Shown here piece after piece: positions 12,201 to 20,333 of a DNA stretch of 64,000 nt. The notes under the pieces are model-generated. The model was not told the DNA's origin. It worked only from the letters and a program-made list of their open reading frames with translations, and did not search any database. This stretch comes from Henricia sp. BOLD:AAB3569. Lineage: Eukaryota; Echinodermata; Asteroidea; Spinulosida; Echinasteridae. The translations under genes were made by a program, and so were the position numbers. Location: contig JBBELK010000517.1 of the NCBI GenBank assembly GCA_037783545.1, positions 558,001 through 622,000 of the forward strand, written 5' to 3'. Each line of letters begins with the position of its first letter. Positions within the stretch are counted from its first letter, which is position 1.

Positions 12201-15200
12201 TTTCTTGTTTACCCGTGGGAAACCTTTCAGTGCATCACTGTTTTTCAAAGGTGCCCAGCAGTTACATTTCGTACAATACGTTAAAAAAAGAAATACGATT
12301 AACTATAAAATCACAATGACAATACAAACATATTAAAACATCAAATTCTTCTCCTGGCACTTAAAACTGGCTAGAGTGAGAGGAAGGGGATGTTTAAGTG
12401 TAACAGGGAGACCATTAAATGAGTTAACTTCACGTGATGCAAATTTACGTTTTCCTGAATTAGATTTAGAGGGCGGAAGAACGAGATTTCCTTGTGAAAC
12501 AAACCTAGTGTTGTGAGAATGGGTGTTGGAAACAAAATGAAAACAATTACACAACTGAAGAGGCAATTTGGATGTTAAACTCTTGTAGACTAAAGTGTTA
12601 AAATGAAGATCTCGTCTTGCACCCAGTGGTTGCCATCCAAGTGTATATAATGTCACATCTGTGGGGGATCTGCGGGGGAGACCCAAAATCATTTTGCCAG
12701 CATTATTTTGAATCTTATCAAGTTTGATGAGCAAATTATTTACCCGGGTAATTCGTACGTATGTAACCCCGAAATTTGCCGTGGGAAACGAGCCCTTAAC
12801 CCAGGTAATCTCGGGGTTACATTTTTCTGTTACGCGGGTCATCTTGGGGTTAAAGTGTCGTGGAAAAAAGCCTCTTGGTTTCAGTACCAGAGAAAAAAAT
12901 AGTAAATAAATATAAACGCACAGCTAGGCCTATGTGACTGACTCATCTGAATGATGGAATGTTAATTGAAATTCCTGGGAATGTGTACGTGTGTATATGC
13001 ACATTTCATGTACAATGTACATTGGTAATTCCCAAAATTAGGGGTCCAAAATGTTTGGTGTCCCAGTTACGTACGACACTGTCTGCTTCAAAAATCACCA
13101 CTCATGATCACAAATTCTCAGTAATGGACTGTGGCCCGTGATTATAGTGGGCAGTATCATTTTCTTGAATATTTTGTTCTCCGATTCCTGAAAAATATTC
13201 AAAACAAAAGACCATAAAGGCTTATAATTTGTTCCATGGTATTGAATAGGAGTTTGGTGTCCCGGGTTACCTACGCCAATGAAAATGAATGAGTTTGCAT
13301 TAACCTTGGTGCCATATCTACACACAAACATAAAATTTAAGTGGCATTTGTTGAAATAAAAATAATAATTGTTTACTGGGAAAGCACTTTCAATCACTAA
13401 AAACACTTGGAAATCTTAAAAAGCATGTCACACTTTTGGACCCCTAATTTTGGGAATTACCCACATGCATTTGAGAAAGAACTGCCTTGTGGGTTTCCCA
13501 GAAAAGGGTCATCTCATTCAGGAAAAGGGCCACTAACTCCCAGGAAATTTACAAAGTATGCAATTTCTCTAGAACAGTGCAAAATTTAATCTCCCCTGTG
13601 TTTCCAACAGGATACCGCACATATACATACATACTGTACAAGACAGGAAAAAGGAAATGAGCAAATTAAGAAATTGATTCATCACCTAACATCACCCGAT
13701 ACCCCCAAAATAGCACACATCAAAATGACATTGAGTAATAAAAATCCCCAATACATCACTTGCAGTTACCCAAAATTTTACTTCACAAGTTGACAAGAAA
13801 AATCTGACTAAAAGTGTTGATAGCAATGGTAACAAACACCACATGATTTTTTCCTGTGTAAAATGGTACCTTTGTGGGAGAAATTGAATGTGGTTTAAAA
13901 AATGTCTGCAGACAATTTTTTTAAACACAAAAATAATGTATAGATTTTCAGGTTTTCTGAAGTACACATACGTATAACTGCATCTATATGGCTGAAATTT
14001 GTACAAGGCAGTTTATTTTAGTTATGTAATATTGTTGTTCCTGTTTTTAAAAGTTTTCCAATCTTGTAATCCATCTTTAAAGGCCCCATAAAGTGATGGA
14101 GTATGGCCTCGTCAGACTTCTGCTTGTGTCAATTTTATCCTTCAAGAGTTTATTTGTGTTTGTAGCAGAGAAAACACTGGAGTTCATGGCCTTTCCCTAG
14201 TACATGTACATCAGGTGGAACAGTACATGTAACTCACTGGACAAACACATTCCACATCATTTTATACATTGTACAATGTGCATGTACTTTGGAGTCCATG
14301 AAGGCCATAATGTACAATGTATGTACATGTGTACATTAACTAGTCTCAAATGCTATTACGTACGTCATAAATTATCACGTACGTACGTACGTATTGTTAT
14401 CACGTACGTACGTGATAATAATACGTACGTACTTATTATTATCTATTTCACGTACTATTATCACATATGTACGTATTAAAAATTAAAAAAAGCATAATAC
14501 TTAAATGTCCCCTCTGGGTCTTCGTAGGATACAGACCCGGCATTTTTATTGCCACCACAAAACTGAACATTTGCCATGTTTACAGTACACCTCGATTCGG
14601 CTTCAACCTGCCTTTACCAGTGTTTACAAACCGCAAAAGTCACCTTATGTGTTTCTTTATTTCTGCGCTGGAAATCCAGCGCAGAAAAAAAAAAAAATAA
14701 GGCGATCGTCGCGCTTGACACAAGGTGTTCATACCGCTGAAGGTAATTTGCATAAACTCGTGCCGACACATGAGGTTGCCGTTTACGCTGGGGAAGCGCG
14801 CCATAGATCACGGACAACAGGCCACATTAAAACCAGGGGAAAGATTACCACCAAATGTTTAGACCCAATTACCATGGCAACTGACATCACACTGCTGGGT
14901 CAGATTTTGATGGGTCTTCAGTCCAATCCCCAACAAAAATGCCAGGAGTTAACTAAAAGTTAATTCAAGTGTTTACTTACAACTTGTAGAGCATCTCTGT
15001 CTGCGAGTTCCTGCACAGCCAGCACGCTTAATCTAGGGGGTAAAACATAAATTTAACACTGTCACAACCAGAGAATATATCTTGATAACTCAACATTACT
15101 TGTTCTTTTTAACAGGCAAATTTCAACGATTGCTGGGGGATACTATCGATACAAGATGTTGGGCCGGTTCCCTTTTCGCTGAATGAAGATTAGATGGCCA

Positions 15201-16374
15201 CCTACTGACCAATGTAAAAAAAATTATTCCCCCCACCCCCCAATTTTTTTTTTTTTTCTTCAAAAATGTGGTAATTTTCACTATTTAAGAATCCATAGCT
15301 CTTCTTACAATAGTCATGCCAAAAAAGAAAAAAAGATTTGTTCTTTTCATGCATATTCAGAATCATTTTGAAGAGTTACTCATTTTAAAGAATTATTAAT
15401 GTTAAAGAATTTTGAAGAGTTTACCTGTTTTCTAATACTGTCATGCAGATCACCTCTTTAACTCCGAGGTTTTCAGCCTTGTCTTTGGTAAATTTTTGCA
15501 GGTTCCAAGTTCCAATTCTAATTCTGCTACGACCATCGGCAACTGCCTTCGACGAAAGATTAACAACGGGCCGTGCCCAAGCCTTTATCGAGGTCATGAT
15601 GAGCGGCAGGAAGATTTCGTCAGTTTGTGTGGACTGCGTAACTGGCGCCCTCAACCGCGACACCCCGACAAATCTCAAGGGTTCGCATGATTCATCTTCC
15701 TCTGAATGTAAAGGTCTTCGCATTTCCAGAAACGACGACGTCGACGCAGTGCTCTCCGAACTTTCGTCGAGCGTCAAGTGATTCCGCATGAGTTCAAACC
15801 TGTAGGAACCAACTTCGGGAATTTTACCAACATCTGTTAACAACCGGAAGGGACCGTTTTCCTCTCGATACTTCACAATCATCTCCGCAAGGTCGTGTCC
15901 AATACTGGCAATCTTAGCTAACGCGGGGACGCTTGCCACGTTAATGTCGATTTTCTTCTCGATGGAATTCCTTGAATTGGATTTATGATAAGAAGTCCGG
16001 CTTGACACCCTGTGCGTACCGGTTAACGGCATCACCGAATAAGGACCGCAGTAAATTTCTGTCCGAAATGCTTCCAGTTTGGTCGCGCCGATCCCCGATA
16101 CCAACACCAAGTCTTCTGGCTTTCTGAAGCCCCCTATGTGGTTGCGATATGAGATAATATTTCCGGCGATGTTGCGTGAGACCCCTTGTAAGGTCATTAA
16201 TTCCTCTTCTAAAGCCTCGTTAATATTCATCTGGTTGAAGCTCATGTCGAATTTCTGAGCGTTGTACGAAGCGCTGACAATACGTTTTCCTTTCTTGTAT
16301 GCTGCCCTTTCGTTGTGGCTGTGCAGACGACTTTTGTTCGGCCGACGGCCACAACAACTTGTAACAAGCCCCAT
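54..16374 (-). CDS. EEPD1: EEPD1 gene, exons 1-6 (3' end beyond window)
   Basis: Six exons on the minus strand (16374-15425, 15032-14981, 8606-8496, 7581-7366, 5482-5428, 248-54) join in frame with AG/GT boundaries to give 526 codons plus one base. Vertebrate EEPD1 is about 570 residues, so roughly 45-50 C-terminal residues lie left of the window. Order of parts: a possible N-terminal lipidation signal (MGLVTSCC), two helix-hairpin-helix DNA-binding domains (about residues 50-105 and 143-200), a serine-rich linker, then an endonuclease/exonuclease/phosphatase domain from about residue 284. Visible EEP motifs are TWNLQ, VQEL and GDFN; the final catalytic histidine exon is outside. In vertebrates EEPD1 is reported as a structure-specific nuclease in stalled-fork repair and as a membrane-bound cholesterol-efflux factor; transfer of those roles here is inference. 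It lies about 17 kb downstream of SEPT7 in the same orientation. Confidence 0.93.
770..1060. repeat. Dispersed direct repeat with ACCTGCAG motif
   Basis: Segments near 770-860, 900-1050 and again 2052-2170 share the order TTCCGGCCTTAAA, GAAATGCACCTGCAG, an A-run, and ATTTCAGTACA. They look like copies of one AT-rich repeat, two of them adjacent. No open frame of interest was seen. Confidence 0.6.
1132..1314. mobile_element. MITE with CCAGGGCCCAATTT ends
   Basis: It starts CCAGGGCCCAATTTCATAG and ends with the inverse (TATAAAATTGGGCCCTGG), about 183 bp with partly complementary halves (both carry GCTTAAG-like blocks). Related ends without a full partner occur near 31600 (GGGGCCAATTTCATGG) and 31035 (reverse). 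Size and terminal inverted repeats indicate a non-autonomous DNA transposon; the superfamily is not clear. Confidence 0.7.
1340..2040. repeat. Left part of foldback structure, with TGACGTCA subrepeats
   Basis: The segment 1640-2040 is an inverted, diverged match to 5410-4672: ATTTTCATCTGAC and CTTCCTGGGTCA at its left end, and TCATTCAAACTTT, CGAACACCTCG and CTATCTCTAGTT at its right end. The region 1340-1950 also holds internal direct repeats with TGACGTCA, TTACGTAA and the motif AAATTTGGCAGACA (near 1590 and 1905). No coding potential was seen. It lies in the EEPD1 intron between exons 5 and 6. Confidence 0.7.
2226..2705. repeat. GGGATCCCGGC minisatellite (about 11-bp units)
   Basis: About 480 bp of near-tandem GGGATCCCGGC / GGGATCCCGCC units with occasional TTACC and ATTGCACC variants. 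The unit is self-complementary, so both strands are open over long distances. The frames give Gly-Ile-Pro-Gly-Ser and Arg-Asp-Pro-type repeats that should not be read as proteins. Confidence 0.9.
2706..4117. other. Intronic stretch between the two minisatellites
   Basis: AT-rich sequence without recognisable gene. A short direct repeat (AATAGACTGGTTCTCAGTCT) occurs near 3700 and 3730. Open frames here are short and unconvincing. Confidence 0.5.
4118..4600. repeat. 31-bp minisatellite with CCGGGATCCCGG core
   Basis: About 13 nearly identical 31-bp units (ATCCCGGTATGGAACC followed by GGGATCCCGGTTGGC) run from about 4118 to 4530 and pass into shorter GGGATCCCGGC units to 4600. A few units carry GTAAG in place of GTATG. 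Because 31 is not a multiple of three, several frames on both strands stay open and give 31-residue periodic peptides; these are artefacts of the repeat. Confidence 0.92.
4672..5415. repeat. Right part of foldback structure
   Basis: It is inverted relative to 1640-2040 and is built of about four degenerate 130-150 bp subunits, each with a TGACGTCA-like site, a TTACGTAAT-like site and a GTTCATACCT-type block. Together with the left part it brackets two minisatellites in a ~2.6-kb loop, the architecture of foldback elements. Its outer end is about 12 bp from the EEPD1 exon 5 splice donor. Confidence 0.65.
5428..5482 (-). CDS. EEPD1: EEPD1 exon 5 (55 bp)
   Basis: A small exon found by looking for the missing piece between exons 4 and 6. 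The acceptor is CCTGTAG and the donor is GTAAAA. It reads EEIGQLSVLGEALKEQLP plus one base, which exactly completes the Asp codon at the start of exon 6. Length and position fit the vertebrate helix before the GDF motif. The donor lies next to the end of an inverted-repeat arm (see 4672-5415). Confidence 0.85.
5596..6055. mobile_element. Palindromic MITE, copy A (TAAACTCCTC ends)
   Basis: It begins TAAACTCCTCAAAAAAAG and ends with the inverse, CTTTTTTTGAGGAGTTTA-like. The two ~220-bp halves are complementary almost throughout, meeting near 5830. Related copies lie at 11304-12097 and 26770-27250. No transposase is present, so it is non-autonomous; the apparent peptides in it are by-products. 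Confidence 0.85.
6548..7127. mobile_element. Nested element with GGGTCGAAATTAAC ends
   Basis: GGGGTCGAAATTAAC at 6548 is matched by GTTAATTTCGACCC at 7113-7127. Internally, tracts about ligand-like GGTCCxxTGGTGC / GGACCAGCA are also inverted. It sits inside the 6136-7252 element and itself contains the hairpin at 6689-6821. Confidence 0.7.
6689..6821. mobile_element. TTAA-flanked hairpin MITE, copy 1
   Basis: A 133-bp nearly perfect palindrome flanked by TTAA on each side. The ends read AGCACAGGCTCGTCAGC, and each arm contains an alternating CGCGCGC run followed by AAATTCGTGCCACGAAAT. The loop is GCAAAGGC-like. A second copy is at 7933-8066. TTAA targets are typical of piggyBac and Kolobok transposons. 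Confidence 0.88.
7366..7581 (-). CDS. EEPD1: EEPD1 exon 4
   Basis: A 72-codon exon in phase 0 at both ends. The acceptor is CCCCAG. The donor is taken at GAG|GTGCGA because it keeps the frame into exon 5; a weaker GT 12 bases further would add four residues. It reads GVEYNGFLWN, then FLGYFKAQELDLVLISVHLK, the beta-strand core of the EEP domain. Confidence 0.9.
7933..8066. mobile_element. TTAA-flanked hairpin MITE, copy 2
   Basis: Same 134-bp palindrome as at 6689-6821 with a few substitutions, also flanked by TTAA, in the EEPD1 intron between exons 3 and 4. Two close copies only 1.2 kb apart suggest recent activity or local transposition. Confidence 0.88.
8496..8606 (-). CDS. EEPD1: EEPD1 exon 3
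   Basis: A 37-codon exon in phase 0 at both ends, with acceptor TCTGCAG and donor GTATTA. It reads ICSELNDPTLAVVRNW, then PRGIWKCVTSSEPAG. This aligns without gaps to the vertebrate stretch after the catalytic Glu. It is separated from exon 2 by a 6.4-kb repeat-filled intron. Confidence 0.9.
8800..9310. repeat. GACTCG-rich degenerate repeat
   Basis: Repeated GTGACTCG / ACTCGGACTCG words at 8818-8840 and 9010-9140, ending TGACTCGACTACAAC, with a further match at 9287-9303. A related GACTCGGACTC tract is at 11135-11175, and GCTTGGGC-associated sequence near 42250-42410 resembles 9150-9260. Probably parts of a dispersed element; no gene is visible. Confidence 0.5.
9311..9986. other. Intron sequence, no feature recognised
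   Basis: AT-rich part of EEPD1 intron 2. Short ACATGTAC palindromes occur near 9860-9900. I see no gene, and no repeat with partners in this window. Confidence 0.4.
9991..10747. mobile_element. TTAA-flanked transposon remnant, GGGACACACCGGCTT ends
   Basis: A 757-bp unit flanked by TTAA at 9987-9990 and 10748-10751. The terminal inverted repeat AGGGACACACCGGC is perfect. No transposase-like frame survives inside. It belongs with the other TTAA-target elements of the window. Confidence 0.85.
10890..10985 (+). repeat. tRNA-derived SINE head (degenerate)
   Basis: A B-box-like GGTTCGAATCC at 10947-10957 is preceded at the expected distance by a weak A-box region (ATAGTGGTACTTTC). It is followed by a non-tRNA tail with GGGTTTTCTCCCAC at 11045. 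No cloverleaf can be closed, so this is a SINE relic rather than a tRNA gene. Confidence 0.45.
11304..12097. mobile_element. Palindromic MITE, copy C, interrupted by another MITE
   Basis: Same family as 5596-6055. The left half runs to 11482 and the right half resumes at 11761. The break is filled by the element 11483-11760. Joining the halves across one TATA restores the arrangement seen in the other copies. Confidence 0.85.
11483..11760. mobile_element. MITE with CACGAATCCGG ends inserted at TATA
   Basis: A 278-bp element between duplicated TATA, with imperfect ends CACGAATCCGG / CGGATTGGTG and inner inverted blocks GGGGGCCATCCA and TGGATGGCCCCC. The second copy at 56914-57172 has the same structure and also TATA on both sides. 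The uninterrupted relatives of the host MITE show the empty site. Confidence 0.85.
12111..12174. repeat. 64-bp direct repeat, left copy
   Basis: Identical over 64 bp to 12733-12796 (starts AAATTATTTACCCGGG, ends AACGAGCCCT). The pair brackets the LINE fragment exactly and is best read as its target-site duplication. Confidence 0.85.
12175..12732 (-). mobile_element. 5'-truncated LINE, 3' end of reverse transcriptase ORF
   Basis: On the minus strand the frame reads LDKIQNNAGKMILGLP, then TLYTLGWQPLGARRDLHFNT and LVYKSLTSKLP. This is the C-terminal 'thumb' region typical of CR1/L2/Jockey-like non-LTR reverse transcriptases. It ends near 12350 and is followed by a 3' tail of (TAAA)n (plus-strand TTTA repeats at 12176-12205). 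The apparent open frame that begins upstream at 12842 takes its first ~35 residues from flanking DNA, not from the element. Confidence 0.85.
12733..12796. repeat. 64-bp direct repeat, right copy
   Basis: Partner of 12111-12174. The sequence continues as an unrelated repeat with GGGTTAC-type inverted blocks to about 12855, which is likely the pre-insertion locus. Confidence 0.85.
12860..13740. other. Intron sequence, short inverted match only
   Basis: GGGAATTACCCA near 13450 and GGTAATTCCCAAAATTAGG near 13025 are inverted partners (TTGGACCCCTAATTTTGGGA), so 13023-13460 may be a decayed inverted-repeat element. GTTTGGTGTCCC also recurs at 13052 and 13253. No gene was seen. Confidence 0.45.
13745..14090. 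repeat. Member of the TTCACGAGTTGACAAG repeat family
   Basis: The segment 13745-13880 matches 41945-42080 and 53050-53180 (direct) and 45570-45690 (inverted): blocks CATCATTTGCAGT, TTTACTTCACGAGTTGAC and TTGATAGCAATGG. It is part of a dispersed element with AGGCCC ends and TTTAAAG flanks; see 44945-45690. Confidence 0.65.
14375..14470. repeat. (ACGT)n and ATTATT simple repeat
   Basis: Runs of ACGTACGTACGT alternate with TATTATCA blocks. The whole stretch is self-complementary and can form a hairpin. Open frames across it are low-complexity. Confidence 0.85.
14981..15032 (-). CDS. EEPD1: EEPD1 exon 2 (catalytic Glu)
   Basis: A 52-bp exon, too short to show as an open frame. It starts after CCCCCTAG and ends at GTAAGT. 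Its first base completes the split codon of exon 1 and it then reads LSVLAVQELADRDALQV. The VQEL glutamate is the conserved metal-binding residue of the EEP fold. The segment matches the vertebrate EEPD1 region without a gap. Intron 1 is only 392 bp. Confidence 0.92.
15425..16374 (-). CDS. EEPD1: EEPD1 exon 1: start codon, two HhH domains, start of nuclease domain
   Basis: This exon has 316 codons plus two bases and ends at a GTAAAC donor. The start at 16374-16372 is preceded by an in-frame TGA (16404-16402), which supports it unless an upstream coding exon exists. G2, S6, C7 and C8 fit N-myristoylation with neighbouring palmitoylation. The first helix-hairpin-helix reads NINEALEEELMTLQGV, then IGGFRKPEDL and GIGATKLEAF. 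The second reads DINVASVPALAKIASIG, then NGPFRLLTDV. Residues 201-283 form a Ser/Glu-rich linker without clear domain. The EEP domain opens with RIRIGTWNLQKF, whose Asn is a metal-site residue in the family. The exon is visibly richer in G+C than the surrounding introns. Confidence 0.95.
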
Positions 16375-16924
16375 GATTACCTTATTAACTGTCAGAAGCA
16401 GTCATCCGACAGCAAACACAGTGCAGTTAACTGCGGCATTCACATGACCTGAGGGGAATGTACAAATAAAAGACAAAAATATTACACAGTTGAGATTTTC
16501 GAGTATGAGTTTATGACAACCAGCACAAATGCACTGAGAGGATGAAACAATGCATGTTGGGATGGCTTAATTACTATTGCAAGGAGTCAGATATTCAAAT
16601 TACGGGGCCCGGCCTAAACCGAGGCCAATTTGATGGCGCTGTTTAGGTGCTAGCTGAAAACGTGTGCTTACTGTATACATCGGAAAGGTTGTGCTAACGT
16701 TACTGCAATTCAATGGTCGCAGCATGCTTATAAGCGTGCGCATGCTTGTAAACAAGCATTGTTGCATCACTAGTGTTTACCAAATTTTGCCTTTGAAGCT
16801 AGCAAACGTTTGGCAGTGCTTTTGGTTACAGTCTCCATTAAATACAGTGTAGCCGTAGCCTCTGTTAGCTGCTAAACAGCTCCATGAGATTGGCTCCTGA
16901 TAATCTTGACATTCTCCTTTGTAT
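16375..16924. other. EEPD1 upstream region
   Basis: It contains the 5' flank of the EEPD1 start codon, with an in-frame TGA at 16404-16402. I found no clear TATA box or initiator; the first 100 bp are mixed composition. The segment 16605-16860 resembles the GGCCAATTT...GCGCTGTTTA MITE family and is probably repeat-derived. The transcription start cannot be placed from sequence. Confidence 0.4.
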
Positions 16925-17100
16925 AATAATAATACATTGTGTAATAATCAGCATTTATAGAGCGTTCTTACATTGTACAGTGCTTAACAATGAAACTACA
17001 TGTATGACTTAAACAAAAATGTCTTTACAGATTTCTTAAAACTTTCTAATGATGATGATGTGCGAATATCCTTAGGTAGCATGTTCCAAAGGCGCGCCCA
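16925..17100 (-). mobile_element. LINE 3' fragment (RT C-terminus and tail)
   Basis: On the minus strand, 17100 downwards reads ARLWNMLPKDIRT, then LESFKKSVKTFLF and a stop near 17000. This is the typical end of CR1/L2-type reverse transcriptases. It is followed by a 3' UTR with a short AGCGCTTA / AATAAT-like tail ending near 16925. Confidence 0.75.
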
Positions 17101-17114
17101 CTAAAGAGCGCACC

Positions 17115-17340
17115 CTAGGCCTTTTCACACTACCTAATTCCGACCCGGGCAACTTTCTTCCCGGGTAGCTGCAAAAAACCCGTGTTAAATATAACCCGGA
17201 GTTTCATTCCACACGTCAAATTTTAACCCGGAGAAACACTTTCCCAGCTTGTCTCTTACACGGGTCATCAGCGACCCTTTTCCTACCGCAATTCTGCACT
17301 CACACTATACCGGTACATATTGTACCCTGGCAACCAAGGG
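17115..17340. repeat. ACCCGGG-rich inverted repeat element
   Basis: The words GACCCGGGCAACTTTC, CCCGGGTAGC, AACCCGGAG and ACGGGTCATC recur in both orientations. The left end GGCCTTTTCACACTA resembles the GGCCTTTTCCCACTAG end of the element at 52299-52952. The right end is unclear. Probably a decayed MITE. Confidence 0.4.
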
Positions 17341-18480
17341 CTTGGATTGCGACCATCAAGAAATGTATTTCTGACACGATAACTGATTGAACGATCAGCT
17401 TAAGTCCGTCAGCAACCAAAACTGATGAAAATTGATCATTAATTGGTTGGACTCGTCTTACAAATCTTTACGACAATAAACTAATTCAATTACGAAGTAC
17501 TGGCGACACGTTTGCGATTTATTATGAAACAATGCGACTCGACTTTGGGGTTGATTCGTCGTCAAATTGACGTAATAAAAGTACTGGTACATGTAGCTTG
17601 TAAAAAATAAATCCACTGATCCTGAACTATAAACAAGTTAACAACATGTACTGTAAATTTAGTGGCCTTGCGTTCTGATCCTAGCAGAATCTTCTACAAA
17701 GGCAAAATTACCAGGACAAACAGAAAACAGCACATAGAGAGGCAGTCATGCAGAAAGCTAGTTGCGTCATGCCTGCCTGGGATAGAAAGCTGGGGAACAA
17801 ACGAGGGATTAACATGGTGCTTGTATGTAGGCCTACTAGGAAATAGGAACTGACCAAAGGGCAAAATGGGGGTGGGAGTGGGAATGGATGAGGGGATTAG
17901 GGGTGGGGAAAAAGGGGGGTATTTTTTTCGTATACATTGAACAAAGATTTTAAGGAAATTACCTCCTGGAATCAACACATAATGTAATTTAAAGATATAT
18001 ACTTCCCACTTGCACTTTTGTCGCAAATGTTGCTTTTCTGTAGAAAAATCACGTTTTCTTCTTCAAAAATTGCCTTCAGTTCGTGCACAAGATAACCATT
18101 CACGCGCGCGCGCGCAGCGCCCACTGTTGTCACGCTTACGAACACACCGCTCGCAGCGTCATTTTGTGCATTACTTTATGCAGTAATTTTATCATTTATA
18201 TATCTCAGAAATGCAACATTTGCGACGGAAGTGTCAGTGGGAAGTATATCTTAGAATTAAATAAGCTATCGATTTCAATATAAATTTACCCAAATCCGTG
18301 TTCAATGTATATGAAAAAAAAGGGGGGTTTGGATCGGAGTTGTTGGGTGGGTGGTGGGGGGTCAGAGTTAACAACATGGCGGTCGACATGAAGACATCCT
18401 GGCGATAATGCATGCTTCGTCTTGTAGTTTTTCTTGAGCTTAAGTTCAGTGCAGTTAGAACACCTTCCATAGACCTTTAT
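17341..18480. other. Intergenic stretch with G/C-rich simple repeats
   Basis: It holds a G-rich tract (17868-17925), an alternating CGCGCGCGCG run (18103-18115) and another G-rich tract (18320-18362). Blocks near 17990-18020 and 18215-18250 (AAGTATATCTT and its inverse, TGCGACGG / GTCGCAAATG) are inverted partners, suggesting a ~270-460 bp inverted-repeat element. No gene was recognised. Confidence 0.45.
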
Positions 18481-18819
18481 CATGGTGCGTCAATCTTTGT
18501 TCCCCATAGTACGCGTCTGGCTTGATCAGTTTCCTTCCTCCATGGTTAAAGCAAAGTCACTTTCATCTCACTGGACATGCTTGAACTTGGGAGCTCCTAT
18601 AATAATCTACAAATCCAGTGGACTAGCTGTTTCCCCGGCGTTTAAGTCATGAAATGGTAAAAATCCCCAAGTTAACTCATAAAACATGTAATAAATACCG
18701 GTGTGAAGTTGGTTACTTATTCGACGTTCGACGTTCAATATTCAATTAGGAGCTTGTTACTTATTCAACATTAAATATTAAAAGGAGCTGTATGATGAAG
18801 ATTAATCAAAATCCGTGGG

Positions 18820-18987
18820 ATGCTTGACATGCTTGATAAAAAAGTTGATTCTCATAGAGCGCTTCAAAGGAAACAGTGTAGGAAGTTTTTGAATGAAACA
18901 GACAACAGAGAATACATACAGCTAGCTACAGTAGGTCTATGTGAAGTTTCCGCACATGATGTAGCACTGATGATCCGCCAACAACAG
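18820..18987 (+). other. Possible orphan coding exon or domesticated fragment
   Basis: A frame with coding-like composition (RALQRKQCRKFLNET, then LCEVSAHDVALMIRQQQ) ends at CAACAACAG|GTACGT, a good splice-donor match. I do not recognise the protein and found no convincing acceptor or partner exon nearby. It may be a transposase or gag fragment, or chance. Confidence 0.25.
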
Positions 18988-19399
18988 GTACGTCAAACTA
19001 AAAAAGATTGCGACATTTGTAACCACGACGAGTTTAAGCGTGCAGATCGACTGTACTATGGCTAGGCTATGCGTGACTAGGTACGGTACGTTGCAAGTGC
19101 AGTGCCGCCGGCGTTGCCAGCAGACCATGAAATCGAACCACAATGTCTGAATGTGAACCATTCGACCAATGCATGTAAATAGCGACCTCTAGGCTCTATT
19201 CGTCACTATTCGTCTAGACACTATTAAAATAATGTAGGATCCGGTGTGTAGGATCTGGAGTTGGGATTTCGTCTGCGAATTTCGCGCAAGTTTATGCCTG
19301 AAGACTGTCCCTTGTGACACAATCCGATCCACCCTAGTTACTTAAAAGCTATTTCTCACAAATACTACAGCACGCGCGCAAATTAAAGTTGCGCTAGCC

Positions 19400-19760
19400 A
19401 CACCATCAAGATGCCCTACCAATTAAGACACAGGGAATGTTCCTTTCTGAAAGCATGCCAGTGATGCCACGGCCAAATCCCGCCGGAGTTGGGACAGCGC
19501 GGGAATCGAAGGAGTGAACCTGAGCATTTCTTCAAACGCTGTGAGCATCGCTGTATTGTGGAGACGTCTTGTTACTTTTTGCAAGGCAATTGCTGCCTGA
19601 CGCAGCATAATTCGGAAACGCTGTATCCGAAAACTCAACAGGAGTTGAAAACCTATATTGACTTTCTTCCGACGATGATAAAGAAGGACTGAGGCCATTT
19701 TCGTTATAAAGACCAGGTAACATTCTTTTTTGCTCCTGAGAGGTGTTCAACCCGTCTAAT
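19400..19760 (-). other. Unrecognised GC-richer, coding-like stretch
   Basis: Two overlapping minus-strand frames (19698-19423 and 19750-19532) have less AT bias than the surroundings, and the first contains RRLHNTAMLTAFEEMLRFTP. No domain is recognised. It could be a decayed transposon gene related to the frame fragments at 20310-21350. Confidence 0.2.
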
Positions 19761-19935
19761 TTATCAAACGTTTCTCCGAACTTGAGGTGACCAAAAAATA
19801 GTATTATTGCTCAAGACGGCTTTGTCTTGCTATGCTGGAAAAGGAGCAGGCACCGTAGAACAACTGCTTGAGAGTTTTTCATGATTTCGCAGAAATCTGG
19901 AAAGCCTTTGCAATGCCCATCATAAACTTAATTTC

Positions 19936-19975
19936 CAGGGGCGGATCTAGGGGCGTGGGGAGCACACCCCCCCCC

Positions 19976-20008
<33 letters not shown>

Positions 20009-20333
20009 ACCCCACTCCCACCCCCCTTCCTATAAAGACAAAAACATTTTTAAAACAATTTAAAAACCTATAGGCCTATCCGGTTTCTTTTAAATTATTG
20101 ATAACATTCGCCACCGTTGGGGTATCTGCCTCATATGACATCACACTTTTGCCTGCTTAAAGTGGTTAAATATTGCCTGAGATCGCACCACAGAGCATCT
20201 AGAATCCAAAATTTTCCCGGAACCCCACGCCGTTATCAGGCTTCGTGCTACGCGTTTGCCAGTTTATTGTCTTAACCATTTCATGCTTAAACATTTCACG
20301 CCTCCCCTTTGGAAAATCCAGGATCCGCCCCTG
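19936..20333. mobile_element. hAT-like non-autonomous element (CAGGGGCGGATC ends)
   Basis: It starts CAGGGGCGGATCTAG and ends with the inverse, GGATCCGCCCCTG. These ends are common among hAT-type elements in animals. A poly(C) run (about 19965-20008) lies near the left end. I see no clear 8-bp target duplication, so one end may be eroded. Confidence 0.65.

Noticed and set aside
14505-14963. 152-codon plus-strand frame
   Set aside because: It crosses a local palindrome with a poly(A) run, has no recognisable domain, and lies in the EEPD1 intron close to exon 2 on the other strand.
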